Notes: generated from the sequence alone by a model not told the origin. A stretch of 64,000 bases of DNA from Streptomyces sp. NBC_01571 (GCF_026339875.1 NZ_JAPEPZ010000001.1:3534001-3598000), one strand, 5' to 3'. Shown: positions 41,807-51,130, counted from the first letter of the stretch. A program made the numbers and translations.

Positions 41807-43984
41807 TCAGCAGTCCCCCGCCGCGTAGTCCAGCCCCTCCTCGTACGGCATGGCGCGGCCCTCTTCGTACGCCCTCTTGTACGCGGTGTCGCCGATCTCG
41901 GCGCGGATGCGGTGTTCGTGGGAGCGGCGGTTGGCGAGCAGGTCGGGTGAGTTCATCTGCGCGCGGCCGGCGAGTTCCCAGACCCGCTCGCCGATACCGA
42001 GGAGCCGGGCCGCGCGAGGTCCGTCGCCGGCCGCGAGGACGGCGGCGGCCAGGACCTCCAGCGCCATGGCCGTGCCCACGGTGTTGTGCAGCAGGGCGTG
42101 CCCAGCCGGCGCGGTACGGGCGTTGCCGACCGCCGCGCGGACCTCGCCGCGGGCCAGGTCGGTCTGCGCGAGGACCGTGTCGGCGAAGGCGGCCGCCCAG
42201 GACTCCCCGCACGCCGCGCCGGCCTCGCGCGTCTCCTCGGCCACGACGCGGGCCCGCCCGTACTCGCCCCGCAGCAGGTGGGTGAACGAGAGGGCCACCC
42301 TGACCTGGAGCTGGGCGGCCCCGAACCCGTCCGGTCTGATCGGCAGCCGGGGCGTGGCGGACAGCACGTCGACCGCCTCGGCCAGCCGGCCGCTCAGGGC
42401 CAGCTGACCTCCCGTGAGGTACGCGGCGGCCACCACGGCCACCGGGTCGGTCTGCTCGTCCGCCGCGTCCGTGCAGCGTTCCGCCCAGTGGGCCGCGACC
42501 GCGAGATCGCCCTGCAGCAGGGCCACCGCGCCCCGCGCCCACAGTGCGCGGGTGCGGTCGGGTCCGGGCTCCGGGTCGGTGGCGAGCACGAGGTCCAGGC
42601 AGTGCTGGGCGTCGCGCGGATAGCCGCAGTGCCGCCACAGGAACCCGACGTCCGCCGCCATGCCCAGGGCGATCCTGCTGTCGGGGTCGGTGAGCGCACA
42701 GTCCATCGCGGCACGGAGGTTGGCGTGTTCGGTGAGGGTGCGTTCGCACCAGGCCACCTGCCGTCCGGTGTTCCACTCGGCGCGGCCCTGGCGGGCCAGC
42801 CGCCGGAAGTGGTCGCGGTGACGCAGGCGCAGGGCGTGCTCCTCGCCGAGGGCGCGCAGCCGGTCGGCGCCGAACTCGCGTACGGTGTCGAGGAGTCGGT
42901 AGCGCTCGGGGTCGGTGCGGTGGCGTTGCACGATGGACTGCTCGACGAGCCGGTCCAGCAGTCCGGGGATCCGTCCGGCGGGCAACGGGCCGCCCACGCA
43001 GACCGCCTCGGCGGTGCGCGCGCAGAAGCCGTCCGCGAACACCGAGAGCCGGGCCCACAGCAGCCGCTCCAGCGGCGCGCAGAGCTCGTGACTCCAGCCG
43101 ATCGCCGTGCGCAGGGTCCGGTGACGCGGCTCTCGGCCGCCGTCGGGCGGCGCGCTGAGCAGGTCGAGCCGGGAGGGCAGTCGTTCGCCCAGGTGGCCGT
43201 GGAGCTGGGCGAGGGAGAGTTCGCACAGCCGGGCGGCGGCCAGTTCGAGGGCGAGCGGGATCCCGTCGAGGCGGCGGCAGACGGACTCCACCGTGGGCCG
43301 GTTGGTGTCGTCGAGGGCGAAGCCGCCGGCCGCGACGGCCGCGCGCTCGGCGAACAGGGTCACGGCGTCGTCGGCGACCGGCAACGGGTCCAGCGGCAGG
43401 ACGAGTTCGCCGGGCAGTGCGAGCGGCTCCCGGCTGGTGACGAGGATCCGCAGTCCGGGGAGGGCGGGCAGCAGGGTCTCGACGAGGGCTGCGCAGTCGG
43501 CGAGGACGTGCTCGCAGGAGTCGAGCGCCAGCAGCAGCCGTTTGCCCCGAGCCCAGTCGGCCACCACGTCGGCGACCGGGCCGGTCGACTGGTCGGCGAG
43601 CCGCAGCGCCTCCACGACGGCGAGGCCGACCAGGCCGGCGGTGCGCAACGGGGAGAGTTCCACCAGCCAGACGCCGTCGGGGTACGCGTCCTGGACGCGG
43701 GCCGCCGCCCGCAGCGCGAGCCGGGTCTTGCCCACCCCGCCGACCCCGACGACGCTCAGGAGCCGGTGGACACCCGCCGCTGGGTCCAACTCCTGCTCCA
43801 GCCGGGCGAGTTCCTCGCGCCGTCCGACGAAGCCGCGCGTCTCGGTCGGCAGGTCGCCGGACCGGCCGCCGGTCGTCCCGTCCTCCGCACCGCCCCGCGA
43901 ACCGCCGGCCGGCCCTCGGGCCCCGCCGCCCCCGGCACCACCCACAGCACCGCCCGTCACCCCGCCGGCCGCCTTGTCGGACAC
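41807..43984 (-). CDS. STAND-type ATPase with helical repeats, no visible DNA-binding domain
   Basis: A 725-residue protein: a Gly-rich head, P-loop GVGGVGKT (80-87), LLLALDSCEHVL Walker B, sensor RILVTSREPLALPGE, GIPLALELAAARL, then helical TPR-like repeats to about residue 690. It resembles the ATPase part of AfsR/LuxR-type regulators (NB-ARC). Neither a SARP domain at the N-terminus nor a LuxR HTH at the C-terminus is present. Convergent with the MBL gene. Confidence 0.85.
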   Translation of the reverse strand: MSDKAAGGVTGGAVGGAGGGGARGPAGGSRGGAEDGTTGGRSGDLPTETRGFVGRREELARLEQELDPAAGVHRLLSVVGVGGVGKTRLALRAAARVQDAYPDGVWLVELSPLRTAGLVGLAVVEALRLADQSTGPVADVVADWARGKRLLLALDSCEHVLADCAALVETLLPALPGLRILVTSREPLALPGELVLPLDPLPVADDAVTLFAERAAVAAGGFALDDTNRPTVESVCRRLDGIPLALELAAARLCELSLAQLHGHLGERLPSRLDLLSAPPDGGREPRHRTLRTAIGWSHELCAPLERLLWARLSVFADGFCARTAEAVCVGGPLPAGRIPGLLDRLVEQSIVQRHRTDPERYRLLDTVREFGADRLRALGEEHALRLRHRDHFRRLARQGRAEWNTGRQVAWCERTLTEHANLRAAMDCALTDPDSRIALGMAADVGFLWRHCGYPRDAQHCLDLVLATDPEPGPDRTRALWARGAVALLQGDLAVAAHWAERCTDAADEQTDPVAVVAAAYLTGGQLALSGRLAEAVDVLSATPRLPIRPDGFGAAQLQVRVALSFTHLLRGEYGRARVVAEETREAGAACGESWAAAFADTVLAQTDLARGEVRAAVGNARTAPAGHALLHNTVGTAMALEVLAAAVLAAGDGPRAARLLGIGERVWELAGRAQMNSPDLLANRRSHEHRIRAEIGDTAYKRAYEEGRAMPYEEGLDYAAGDC

Positions 43985-44119
43985 ACGACCAGTCTGACCG
44001 GATCATGGCCGTGCCCGGCCCCTGTCGCCGGACTCGGACGAGAAGCCGTCCACATCGGCTCGCTTCCGGACACTTTCCGACACCACACGGTCAACTCCGC
44101 GCGAACGGGGCGGTTCCTA

Positions 44120-44281
44120 AGGGCTGTCCCGTGATCCCCGGCGGGCGCACGACGACAGCCACGGCACCTCGCCGCGTTGTCGGATCGCCCGAACACACCC
44201 AGTACGAGGACGACCCTCCGCCTTGCGATGCACCGCATCCGACGCCGCGCGCTGATCCACCGGGGATCACGGGAAAGCCCT
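44120..44281. mobile_element. 162-bp MITE-like element with 22-bp terminal inverted repeats and TA flanks
   Basis: Terminal repeats AGGGCTGTCCCGTGATCCCC... at 44120-44141 and its inverse at 44260-44281 differ at one position, and TA lies immediately outside both ends (44118-44119, 44282-44283). There is no transposase. TIR plus TA duplication is the pattern of IS630/Tc1-mariner derived MITEs. Its right end abuts the stop codon of the kinase gene. Confidence 0.75.
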
Positions 44282-44943
44282 TAGAGGGCGAGCGTGCGGA
44301 CCAGGTCCTCGGCGTCGCCGAGGAGCCGCACCTCACGTCGGCTCATCGTCGGATTGGCGGCCCGCCGCCGCACGGCCTCCGTGAGACCGTCCCGCGTCAC
44401 CTGGTCCGTGTTCGCGTCGAGCATCGCGGCCAGTGTCTCCCCGGCCACCCCGGCCTGCGCCTCGTCGCCGACGGCGACCTGCGCGAGGATCACCGCGGAC
44501 ATGCCCCAGTCGAGGCCGGGCGGACCCTCCTCGGCGTCGGCCCAGTCGATGACCTTCGGACCGTCCGGGGTCAGCATCACGTTGTCGGGATGCAGGTCCA
44601 GGTGCAGCACCCGGACGGCGGGGTCGGCGGAGAGCCGCGCGGGCACGGCGTGCAGCTTGCGCAGCAGCCGGGCCAGGGTGAGCCCGGCCTCCTCTGCGGA
44701 GAAGAGCCCCGCTCCGAACGCCTCCAGCATGGTCGGCCCCGTCAGCCGTTCCATCACCAGGTCGCCGCGGGTCGCGGCCCGTATCCCCGGTACCGGATAG
44801 CCGTGCCGGCGTACGTGTTCCATCACCGTGGCCTCGGCCGTCGCGTCGCCCCAGCCCTCCCGGTTCCGCCGCAGCACCCACGTCTCGTCGATCTCGTAGA
44901 CATCCGCCGAACGCCCCGAGCCGAGCAGTCTCCCCGTCCGCAT
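44281..44943 (-). CDS. APH-family phosphotransferase/kinase
   Basis: A 220-residue protein-kinase-like phosphotransferase: N-lobe GSGRSADVYEID, catalytic VLHLDLHPDNVML (HxDxxxxN) and metal-binding VIDWADAEEG. Similar proteins phosphorylate aminoglycosides, choline or other small molecules. The stop (TAA, 44283-44281) is formed by the TA flank plus the first base of the MITE, so the C-terminus may be altered by insertion. The start ATG at 44943 diverges from the cobalamin riboswitch. Confidence 0.85.
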   Translation of the reverse strand: MRTGRLLGSGRSADVYEIDETWVLRRNREGWGDATAEATVMEHVRRHGYPVPGIRAATRGDLVMERLTGPTMLEAFGAGLFSAEEAGLTLARLLRKLHAVPARLSADPAVRVLHLDLHPDNVMLTPDGPKVIDWADAEEGPPGLDWGMSAVILAQVAVGDEAQAGVAGETLAAMLDANTDQVTRDGLTEAVRRRAANPTMSRREVRLLGDAEDLVRTLAL

Positions 44944-45002
44944 GAGCCGAACCTAGCCGGTCGTGGGCCCCGCCCCACAGGCGGCGCCGGGGCGATTCCT
45001 AC

Positions 45003-45134
45003 GGGCCGGTAGAGTGAGCGCGTCGTCATCACGCCCGTACGGGAGGAAGCCGGTTCAAATCCGGCGCCGACCCTGTCCCCGAGCCCTCGGCTCCGTCCGA
45101 GCGGGGAGACCCCGATCCGTGAACCGCCCGGCCG
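45003..45134 (+). ncRNA. cobalamin riboswitch
   Basis: The core reads GGAAGCCGGTTCAAATCCGG, then CGCCGACCCTG, and a B12-box GAGCGGGGAGACC near 45098-45110, in the conserved order of cobalamin aptamers. It is a short form with a single variable hairpin (GAGCCCTCGGCTC). Ends are approximate. It precedes an ECF transporter operon. Downstream GCCGG/CCGGC pairings in 45130-45260 could form the expression platform. Confidence 0.8.
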
Positions 45135-45277
45135 GCGGAGCCGGATCACCACGCCCGCGGACGTGAACGACTCGTGCCATCGGCAGCCCGCCGGTGGCCG
45201 GCACCGTCGAGGCACACGGAGCCGGAGCCGCTCGGGGCAGCCTGCGCCCGGTGCTGCCCGGCCCCGCAGGGAGAGTC

Positions 45278-46540
45278 ATGATCGTTCGCCGCACCGCCGC
45301 GGTACTGGCAGCCACCGTCGTGATCGGTACGGCCCTCGTCCCGGCCGCCGTGGCCGACAGCTCCTCCCCGTCCCCCACCGCGTCCCGGGCGATACCCTCC
45401 GGCCTCTTCGGCAGCGCCGACCCCACCTACGACGGCGTGTGGCGGCAGTCCCTCGCCCTGCTCGCCCAGCACACGGTGGGCGAGCGGCCCGCGCCCAAGG
45501 CCGTCGACTGGCTGGCCGGACAGCAGTGCGCGAACGGCGCGTTCGCCGCGTACCGCGCCGACGCGGCGGCCCCGTGCGACACCAGGACCATGGTCGACAC
45601 GAACAGCACCGCGGCGGCCGTGCAGGCCCTCGCCGCGCTCGGCGGGCACGACGGCGGGACGCGCAAGGCCGTCGGCTGGCTGAAGTCCGTACAGAACAAG
45701 GACGGCGGCTGGGGCTACACGGCGGGCGGGGCGAGCGACGCGAACTCCACGTCCGTGGTGGTCGGGGCGCTGGCCGCGGCCGGCGGGACGCCCGGGGACG
45801 TGAAGTCCAGGACGGGCAGGTCGCCGTACGACGCGCTGGTGAAGCTGTCGGTCGCGTGCGACGGCAAGGGCGCCGACGCGGGCGGCTTCGCCTACCAGCC
45901 GGACAAGCGGGGCGCGCTGGCCGCCAACGCGGACGCCACGGCCGCGGCGGTGCTGGGATCCCTCGGCAAGGGGCTCGTGACGACGGCCGGGAAGGCCCTC
46001 CCGCACGGCAACACCTGCGAGAAGGCGGACACCTTGACCCCCGCGCAGGCCGCGGGCAACGGCGCCTTCCACCTCGCCCACCTGCTGCACGACACCCCGT
46101 ACCTGAAGTCGGCGATGCCCGGCGCCAAGGACCGGCCCGACTACGGCAACACCGCGGACGCGGTCGTCGCGCTGGCCGCCCAGGGCGGGATCGCGGAGAC
46201 GAAGAAGCCCCTCGCCTGGCTGGAGAAGAACTCCGGTCCCTGGGCGACGGCATCCGGTCCGGCCGCCTACGCCCAGCTGATCCTCGCCGCCCACGCGACC
46301 GGCACGGACCCGCGCGCGTTCGGCGGCACCGACCTCGTCGAGCGGCTCGGCGCGACGGGTCCGGCCGCCCAGGCGTCCGGCCCGGCGGCCTCCGCCGACG
46401 CGAACGACAACAACCAGAAGGACCAGAAGAAGGACGACGGCAAGGGCGTCAACGTCTGGTGGATCATCGGTGTCGGTCTCGTCGGCGGCATCGGCATCGG
46501 CTTCCTGATCAGCGGACGCTCGAAGAAGCAGCAGCCGTGA
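45278..46540 (+). CDS. secreted, membrane-anchored alpha/alpha-barrel protein (prenyltransferase/transcobalamin-like fold)
   Basis: A 420-residue protein with a signal peptide (residues 1-26, cleavage after AVA), repeated helical pairs with the QNKDGGWGYTAGG and NSTSVVVGALAAAGG pattern, and a C-terminal anchor helix (VNVWWIIGVGLVGGIGIGFLI) with a basic tail. The helical-repeat fold is that of terpene cyclases and of transcobalamin/intrinsic factor. First gene under the cobalamin riboswitch. Proposed role: binding a corrinoid at the cell surface. This is inference from fold and position. ATG 45278 has GCAGGGAGAG upstream. Confidence 0.82.
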   Translation: MIVRRTAAVLAATVVIGTALVPAAVADSSSPSPTASRAIPSGLFGSADPTYDGVWRQSLALLAQHTVGERPAPKAVDWLAGQQCANGAFAAYRADAAAPCDTRTMVDTNSTAAAVQALAALGGHDGGTRKAVGWLKSVQNKDGGWGYTAGGASDANSTSVVVGALAAAGGTPGDVKSRTGRSPYDALVKLSVACDGKGADAGGFAYQPDKRGALAANADATAAAVLGSLGKGLVTTAGKALPHGNTCEKADTLTPAQAAGNGAFHLAHLLHDTPYLKSAMPGAKDRPDYGNTADAVVALAAQGGIAETKKPLAWLEKNSGPWATASGPAAYAQLILAAHATGTDPRAFGGTDLVERLGATGPAAQASGPAASADANDNNQKDQKKDDGKGVNVWWIIGVGLVGGIGIGFLISGRSKKQQP

Positions 46541-47202
46541 GCCGGCGCCGCACGACGGCTCCGGCCCTGCTCCTCGTCCCCCTGCTCCTCGCCCCGCTGC
46601 TGCTCGTCCTCACCGCGGCCGGGCCGGCGCAGGCCGTCGGCTACCGTTACTGGTCCTTCTGGGACCGGACCGGCAGCACCTGGACGTACGCGACGCAGGG
46701 CCCGTCGACCGCGCGGCCGTCCGACGGGGACGTCGAGGGTTTCCGCTTCGCGGTGAGCGAGGACTCGCAGGACGCCTCGAAGCCGCGCGGGAACGCCGAC
46801 TTCGCGTCCGTCTGCGCCGGCACCGGGGCACGGGCGGGCACCAAACGGGTGGCCCTGGTCCTCGACTTCGGCACGGCGGCCGACGCTCCCTCCGGAGAGA
46901 CGCCGCCGGCACCGCGTACGGCCTGCGCCCGCGTCCCCTCCGACGCGACGGCGGCGGACGCACTGGCCTCGGTGGCCAAGCCCCTCCGCTACGACACCAA
47001 CGCCCTGTTGTGCGCCATCGCGGGCTACCCGCGAACCGGCTGCGGCGAGCAGGTCTCGGCCCCGCACGAGCCGACGGCCTCCGCCCGCCCCCGGTCCGGG
47101 GCACCCCGCCACGGCCCGTCGGCGGGCCTGCTCGCGGGCCTCGCCGCGGTGGTCCTCCTCGGCGCGGCCGCGATCTGGCAGGCCCGCCGCCGCCGGGGCT
47201 GA
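46537..47202 (+). CDS. SCO2322 family secreted membrane-anchored protein
   Basis: A 221-residue protein with a signal peptide (about 1-33, ending AQA), an extracytoplasmic domain (YRYWSFWDRTGSTWTYATQGPS through GYPRTGCGEQV), a Pro/Ser linker and a C-terminal transmembrane helix (GLLAGLAAVVLLGAAAIWQ) with a basic tail. The YWSFW start is characteristic of the SCO2322 family. GTG 46537 overlaps the upstream stop (GTGA). It is always-on-partner-like in this operon and probably assists the surface step of uptake. Confidence 0.88.
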   Translation: MSRRRTTAPALLLVPLLLAPLLLVLTAAGPAQAVGYRYWSFWDRTGSTWTYATQGPSTARPSDGDVEGFRFAVSEDSQDASKPRGNADFASVCAGTGARAGTKRVALVLDFGTAADAPSGETPPAPRTACARVPSDATAADALASVAKPLRYDTNALLCAIAGYPRTGCGEQVSAPHEPTASARPRSGAPRHGPSAGLLAGLAAVVLLGAAAIWQARRRRG

Positions 47203-47217
47203 GCCGGGGTGACCAGG

Positions 47218-48555
47218 ATGACGACAGGCAACGGGGAACGGGGCACCGACCCGGACACACCCGGTGCACCCGTCACCGCCGCCGCGGCCTGCGCCCGGCC
47301 GATCCGGCTCCCCCGGGCGGAGTCCGGCTCCTCCGCGCCCGCCGTGCCCGCCATGCGCGCCGCACCCGCCGTGCCGGACGACGGCCGTGGCGGGCGTCGG
47401 CGGCCACGTCGCACCCGCGCGCCGCAGGCGCACCGCGGCAACGCCCTGCACCCCGGAGCCTGGTGGATCTGGGCCCTTGGCCTGGGCACCGCCGCCTCCC
47501 GCACCACCAACCCGCTGCTGCTCGCGCTCCTCGTCGGCACGGCCGGATACGTGGTGGCGGCACGCCGCACCTCGGCCCCCTGGTCCCGCTCGTACGGCGC
47601 GTTCGTCAGACTCGGTATGGCCGTGCTCGGCATCCGTCTCGCCTTCGCGGTCCTCCTCGGCTCCCCCGTCCCCGGCTCGCACGTCCTCGTGACGCTCCCC
47701 GAGGTCCCCCTCCCGCACTGGGCACAGGGCATCCGTATCGGCGGCCGGGTCACCGCCGAGGGCCTGGTCTTCGCGCTCTACGACGGCCTGAAACTGGCCA
47801 CGCTCCTCATCTGCGTCGGCGCGGCGAACGCCCTCGCGAACCCGGCGCGGCTCCTGAAGTCCCTGCCGGGCGCGCTCTACGAGGCGGGTGTCGCGGTCGT
47901 CGTCGCGCTGACCTTCGCACCGCACCTGATCGCGGACGCGCAACGACTGCGCGCCGCCCGCCGGCTGCGCGGCCGCCCCGACCGTGGCCTGCGCGGACTG
48001 CTACAGGTCGCCCTCCCGGTCCTGGAGGGCGCGCTGGAGCGTTCGGTCGCGCTCGCCGCGGCGATGGACGCGCGCGGCTACGGCCGGACCGCCGAGGTGG
48101 CGCCCGCCGTCCGCCGCACCACCGCCGTCCTGACGCTGGGCGGGCTGGTCGGCGTCTGCGCGGGCACGTACGGGCTGCTGACCGCCGAGGGCGACGGTTA
48201 CGGACTGCCCGTGCTGCTCGCCGGGCTGGCCGCGGCGCTGGGCGGCCTGTGGCTGGGCGGCCGCCGCTCCCCGCGCACGCGCTACCGCCCCGACGTGTGG
48301 GGCGCGCGGGCGTGGCTGGTGGCCGGGTCCGGCGTCGCCGTCGCCGCCGGACTGATCGTCAGCGCCGCGTACGACCCCGTCGCGCTGCGCACCGGTGTCG
48401 TCCCCCTGGTGGCCCCGGCCCTTCCCCTGTGGCCCGCGGCCGCCGTGCTGCTCGGTCTGCTGCCCGCCTTCGTCGCCCCCGTTCCCGGACGGCCCCGCTC
48501 ACCCGGGAAACGTCCGGCCGCCCAGGAACCCGCCGCCCCCGAGGAGCCCTCATGA
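47218..48555 (+). CDS. ecfT: ECF transporter transmembrane subunit (EcfT/CbiQ family)
   Basis: A 445-residue membrane protein with CbiQ features: RLLKSLPGALYEAGVAVVVALTFAPHLIADAQRLRAARRLRG and SVALAAAMDARGYG, the two Arg-Gly coupling motifs that contact the ATPases. The first 75 residues are Pro/Arg-rich and cytosolic. ATG 47218 follows GGGGTGA; GTG 47209 is an alternative. Extra helices follow the coupling motifs. It transduces ATP hydrolysis to the S component. Confidence 0.9.
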   Translation: MTTGNGERGTDPDTPGAPVTAAAACARPIRLPRAESGSSAPAVPAMRAAPAVPDDGRGGRRRPRRTRAPQAHRGNALHPGAWWIWALGLGTAASRTTNPLLLALLVGTAGYVVAARRTSAPWSRSYGAFVRLGMAVLGIRLAFAVLLGSPVPGSHVLVTLPEVPLPHWAQGIRIGGRVTAEGLVFALYDGLKLATLLICVGAANALANPARLLKSLPGALYEAGVAVVVALTFAPHLIADAQRLRAARRLRGRPDRGLRGLLQVALPVLEGALERSVALAAAMDARGYGRTAEVAPAVRRTTAVLTLGGLVGVCAGTYGLLTAEGDGYGLPVLLAGLAAALGGLWLGGRRSPRTRYRPDVWGARAWLVAGSGVAVAAGLIVSAAYDPVALRTGVVPLVAPALPLWPAAAVLLGLLPAFVAPVPGRPRSPGKRPAAQEPAAPEEPS

Positions 48556-50285
48556 TCCGCTTCGAGGATGTCTCCGTGACGTACGACGGAGCGGCCGGAC
48601 CCACCGTCCAGGGCGTGGACTTCGAGGTGCCCGAGGGAGAACTGGTGCTGCTCGCCGGGCCCTCCGGAGTCGGCAAGTCCACCGTTCTCGGTGCGGTCGG
48701 CGGTCTCGTCCCGCACTTCACGGGCGGCACCCTGCGCGGCCGTGTCACGGTCGCCGGCCGGGACACCCGTACCCACAAGCCGCGCGAACTCGCCGACGTC
48801 GTCGGCACGGTGGGCCAGGACCCGCTGTCCCATTTCGTGACGGACACGGTCGAGGACGAACTCGCCTACGGCATGGAGTCGCTGGGCCTCGCACCCGCGG
48901 TGATGCGCCGCCGCGTCGAGGAGACCCTCGATCTGCTGGGCCTCGCGGACCTGCGTGACCGGCCGATCGCCACCCTCTCCGGCGGCCAGCAGCAGCGGGT
49001 CGCCATCGGCTCGGTCCTCACCCCGCACCCTCGGGTCCTGGTCCTCGACGAGCCCACGTCCGCCCTGGACCCGGCCGCCGCCGAGGAGGTCCTCGCCGTC
49101 CTGCAGCGCCTCGTCCACGACCTCGGCACGACCGTGCTGCTGGCCGAGCACCGCCTCGAACGCGTCATCCAGTACGCCGACCGCGTCGCCCTCCTCCCCT
49201 CCCCCGGCACCCCGCCGCTCCTCGGCACCCCGGCCGAGATCATGGCCGTCTCCCCGGTGTACCCGCCGGTGGTGGACCTGGGCCGGCTGGCCGGCTGGTC
49301 CCCGCTCCCGCTCACCGTGCGCGACGCGCGGCGCAGGGCGGGAGCGCTGCGCGAACGGCTCGCGGAGTTCACGCCGGCGGCGCCGTCGGCACCGGGGCTT
49401 CTCCCCCCGCCGGGTGCCCCCGCCGACGGGCCGCCCCAGCGTCCCCGGTCCCTCCCGCCTGTCCGTCGGCGTCCGCGTCTCCTCCGCGGGCGTACCCCCG
49501 ATTCCCCGGCGGCGCCCGCACCCGCCGCCGTCGTCGAGGGCCTCGCCGTGCGCCGCGGTCAGGTCGACGCGCTCCGGCGCGTGGACCTGACCGCCGCCCC
49601 CGGGGGGATCATCGCGCTGATGGGACGCAACGGAGCAGGCAAGTCCACCCTGCTCGGCACACTGGTGGGACTGGTCGAACCGGCCGCCGGTTCGGTCCGG
49701 GTCGGGGGCGCGGTCCCGCACCGGACGGCGCCCCGGGACCTGATCCGGCGCGTGGGTCTCGTACCGCAGGAGCCACGGGATCTGCTGTACGCCGACACGG
49801 TCGCCGCCGAGTGCGCCGCGGCCGACGCCGACGCGGGCGCCGAGGCCGGTACCTGCCGGGCGCTGGTCTCCGCGCTGCTGCCCGCGATCACCGACGACAC
49901 CCATCCCCGGGACCTGTCGGAGGGACAGCGGCTGGCGCTGGCGCTGGCCGTCGTCCTGACGGCCCGCCCCCCGCTGCTGCTCCTCGACGAACCGACCCGG
50001 GGCCTCGACTACGCGGCGAAGGCCCGGCTGGTCACCATCCTGCGCGAGCTGGCCGCCGAGGGGCACGCCATCGTGCTGGCCACCCACGACGTGGAGCTCG
50101 CCGCCGAACTCGCGCACCGCGTGGTCGTCCTCGCGGACGGCGAGGTCGTCGCCGACGGCCCGACCGCCGAGGTGGTCGTCGCGTCCCCGTCCTTCGCCCC
50201 GCAGGTCACCAAGGTGCTGGCCCCGCAGCCATGGCTCACGGTCGCCCAGATCAGGGACGCGCTCGCAAGGGACGCGCTCGCATGA
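48552..50285 (+). CDS. ECF transporter ATPase, two fused NBDs
   Basis: A 577-residue fusion of EcfA and EcfA'. NBD1: Walker A GPSGVGKST, LSGGQQQR, LVLDEPTSALD. NBD2 (from about residue 325): GRNGAGKST, LSEGQRLALALA, LLLDEPTRGLD. The two are joined by a Pro/Arg-rich linker (about 275-325). The start overlaps the ecfT stop (ATGA). It energises import with EcfT and the S component. Confidence 0.94.
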   Translation: MIRFEDVSVTYDGAAGPTVQGVDFEVPEGELVLLAGPSGVGKSTVLGAVGGLVPHFTGGTLRGRVTVAGRDTRTHKPRELADVVGTVGQDPLSHFVTDTVEDELAYGMESLGLAPAVMRRRVEETLDLLGLADLRDRPIATLSGGQQQRVAIGSVLTPHPRVLVLDEPTSALDPAAAEEVLAVLQRLVHDLGTTVLLAEHRLERVIQYADRVALLPSPGTPPLLGTPAEIMAVSPVYPPVVDLGRLAGWSPLPLTVRDARRRAGALRERLAEFTPAAPSAPGLLPPPGAPADGPPQRPRSLPPVRRRPRLLRGRTPDSPAAPAPAAVVEGLAVRRGQVDALRRVDLTAAPGGIIALMGRNGAGKSTLLGTLVGLVEPAAGSVRVGGAVPHRTAPRDLIRRVGLVPQEPRDLLYADTVAAECAAADADAGAEAGTCRALVSALLPAITDDTHPRDLSEGQRLALALAVVLTARPPLLLLDEPTRGLDYAAKARLVTILRELAAEGHAIVLATHDVELAAELAHRVVVLADGEVVADGPTAEVVVASPSFAPQVTKVLAPQPWLTVAQIRDALARDALA

Positions 50286-51130
50286 CCGCGCCCGGCGCCC
50301 CCCGGCGCACCGCACCGCACCAGCCGCAGGTCCGTGCCGTCCGTCTCGGCCCCCGCTCCCTCGCCGCCCTCTGCCTGGTGAGCGTCATCGGCGTCGCCGG
50401 ATTCGGCTGGCCGCTCTTCGCGGACCCCGCCTCCCAGGTCGGCACCCACGCGCAGGACGCCCCCTGGCTGTTCGCGGGGCTGCTCGTCCTGCTCGTCGCG
50501 GTCGTGGCCGCGACGATCTCCGAGTCCGGTCTCGGCCCGAAGGCGGTGGCCATGCTCGGCGTGCTGGCCGCGACCGGCGCCGCCCTGCGGCCGATCGGGG
50601 CCGGGACCGCCGGGATCGAGCCGATGTTCTTCCTGATGGTGCTGAGCGGACGGGTGCTCGGACCGGGGTTCGGGTTCGTGCTCGGGTCCGTGACCATGTT
50701 CTCGTCCGCGCTGCTCACCGGCGGGGTGGGGCCGTGGATGCCGTTCCAGATGCTCGCCATGGGCTGGTTCACCATGGGCGCCGGGCTGCTGCCCGGACCG
50801 GACCGGCTGCGCGGGCGCGCCGAGCTGTCCCTGCTCGCCGTGTACGGGTTCCTGGCCGCCTTCGCGTACGGCACCGTCATGAACCTGGAGGGCTGGCCCT
50901 TCATGAGCGCGCTGGCCTCGAGCGTCGCCTTCGACCCGCACGCAGGCGTCCCCGCGAACCTGGCCCGCTTTCTCGCGTACTGCGTGGCCACCTCGCTCGG
51001 CTGGGACCTGGGCCGGGCCGTGGTGACGGTCGTCCTGACGCTCACGCTGGGCGCGCCGCTCCTCAGGGCGCTGCGCCGGGCCACGCGGCGGGCCGCCTTC
51101 GAGACGCCGGTCACGTTCGACCCCCGCTGA
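50282..51130 (+). CDS. ECF transporter S component, probably cobalamin-specific
   Basis: A 282-residue membrane protein with about seven hydrophobic segments, including ATGAALRPIGAGTAGIEPMFFLMVLSGRVLGPGFGFVLGSVTMFSSALLTGGVGPWMPFQMLAMGWF, the block typical of CblT/CbrT-like S components (the GPW region between helices). Start overlaps the ATPase end. Substrate assigned as cobalamin because of the upstream riboswitch; not provable from sequence alone. Confidence 0.85.
   Translation: MTAPGAPRRTAPHQPQVRAVRLGPRSLAALCLVSVIGVAGFGWPLFADPASQVGTHAQDAPWLFAGLLVLLVAVVAATISESGLGPKAVAMLGVLAATGAALRPIGAGTAGIEPMFFLMVLSGRVLGPGFGFVLGSVTMFSSALLTGGVGPWMPFQMLAMGWFTMGAGLLPGPDRLRGRAELSLLAVYGFLAAFAYGTVMNLEGWPFMSALASSVAFDPHAGVPANLARFLAYCVATSLGWDLGRAVVTVVLTLTLGAPLLRALRRATRRAAFETPVTFDPR

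Noticed and set aside
45050..45075. tRNA-like T-arm GCCGGTTCAAATCCGGC
   Set aside because: No matching acceptor stem, D-arm or anticodon arm; the same bases are the conserved core of the cobalamin riboswitch, and a B12 box follows.
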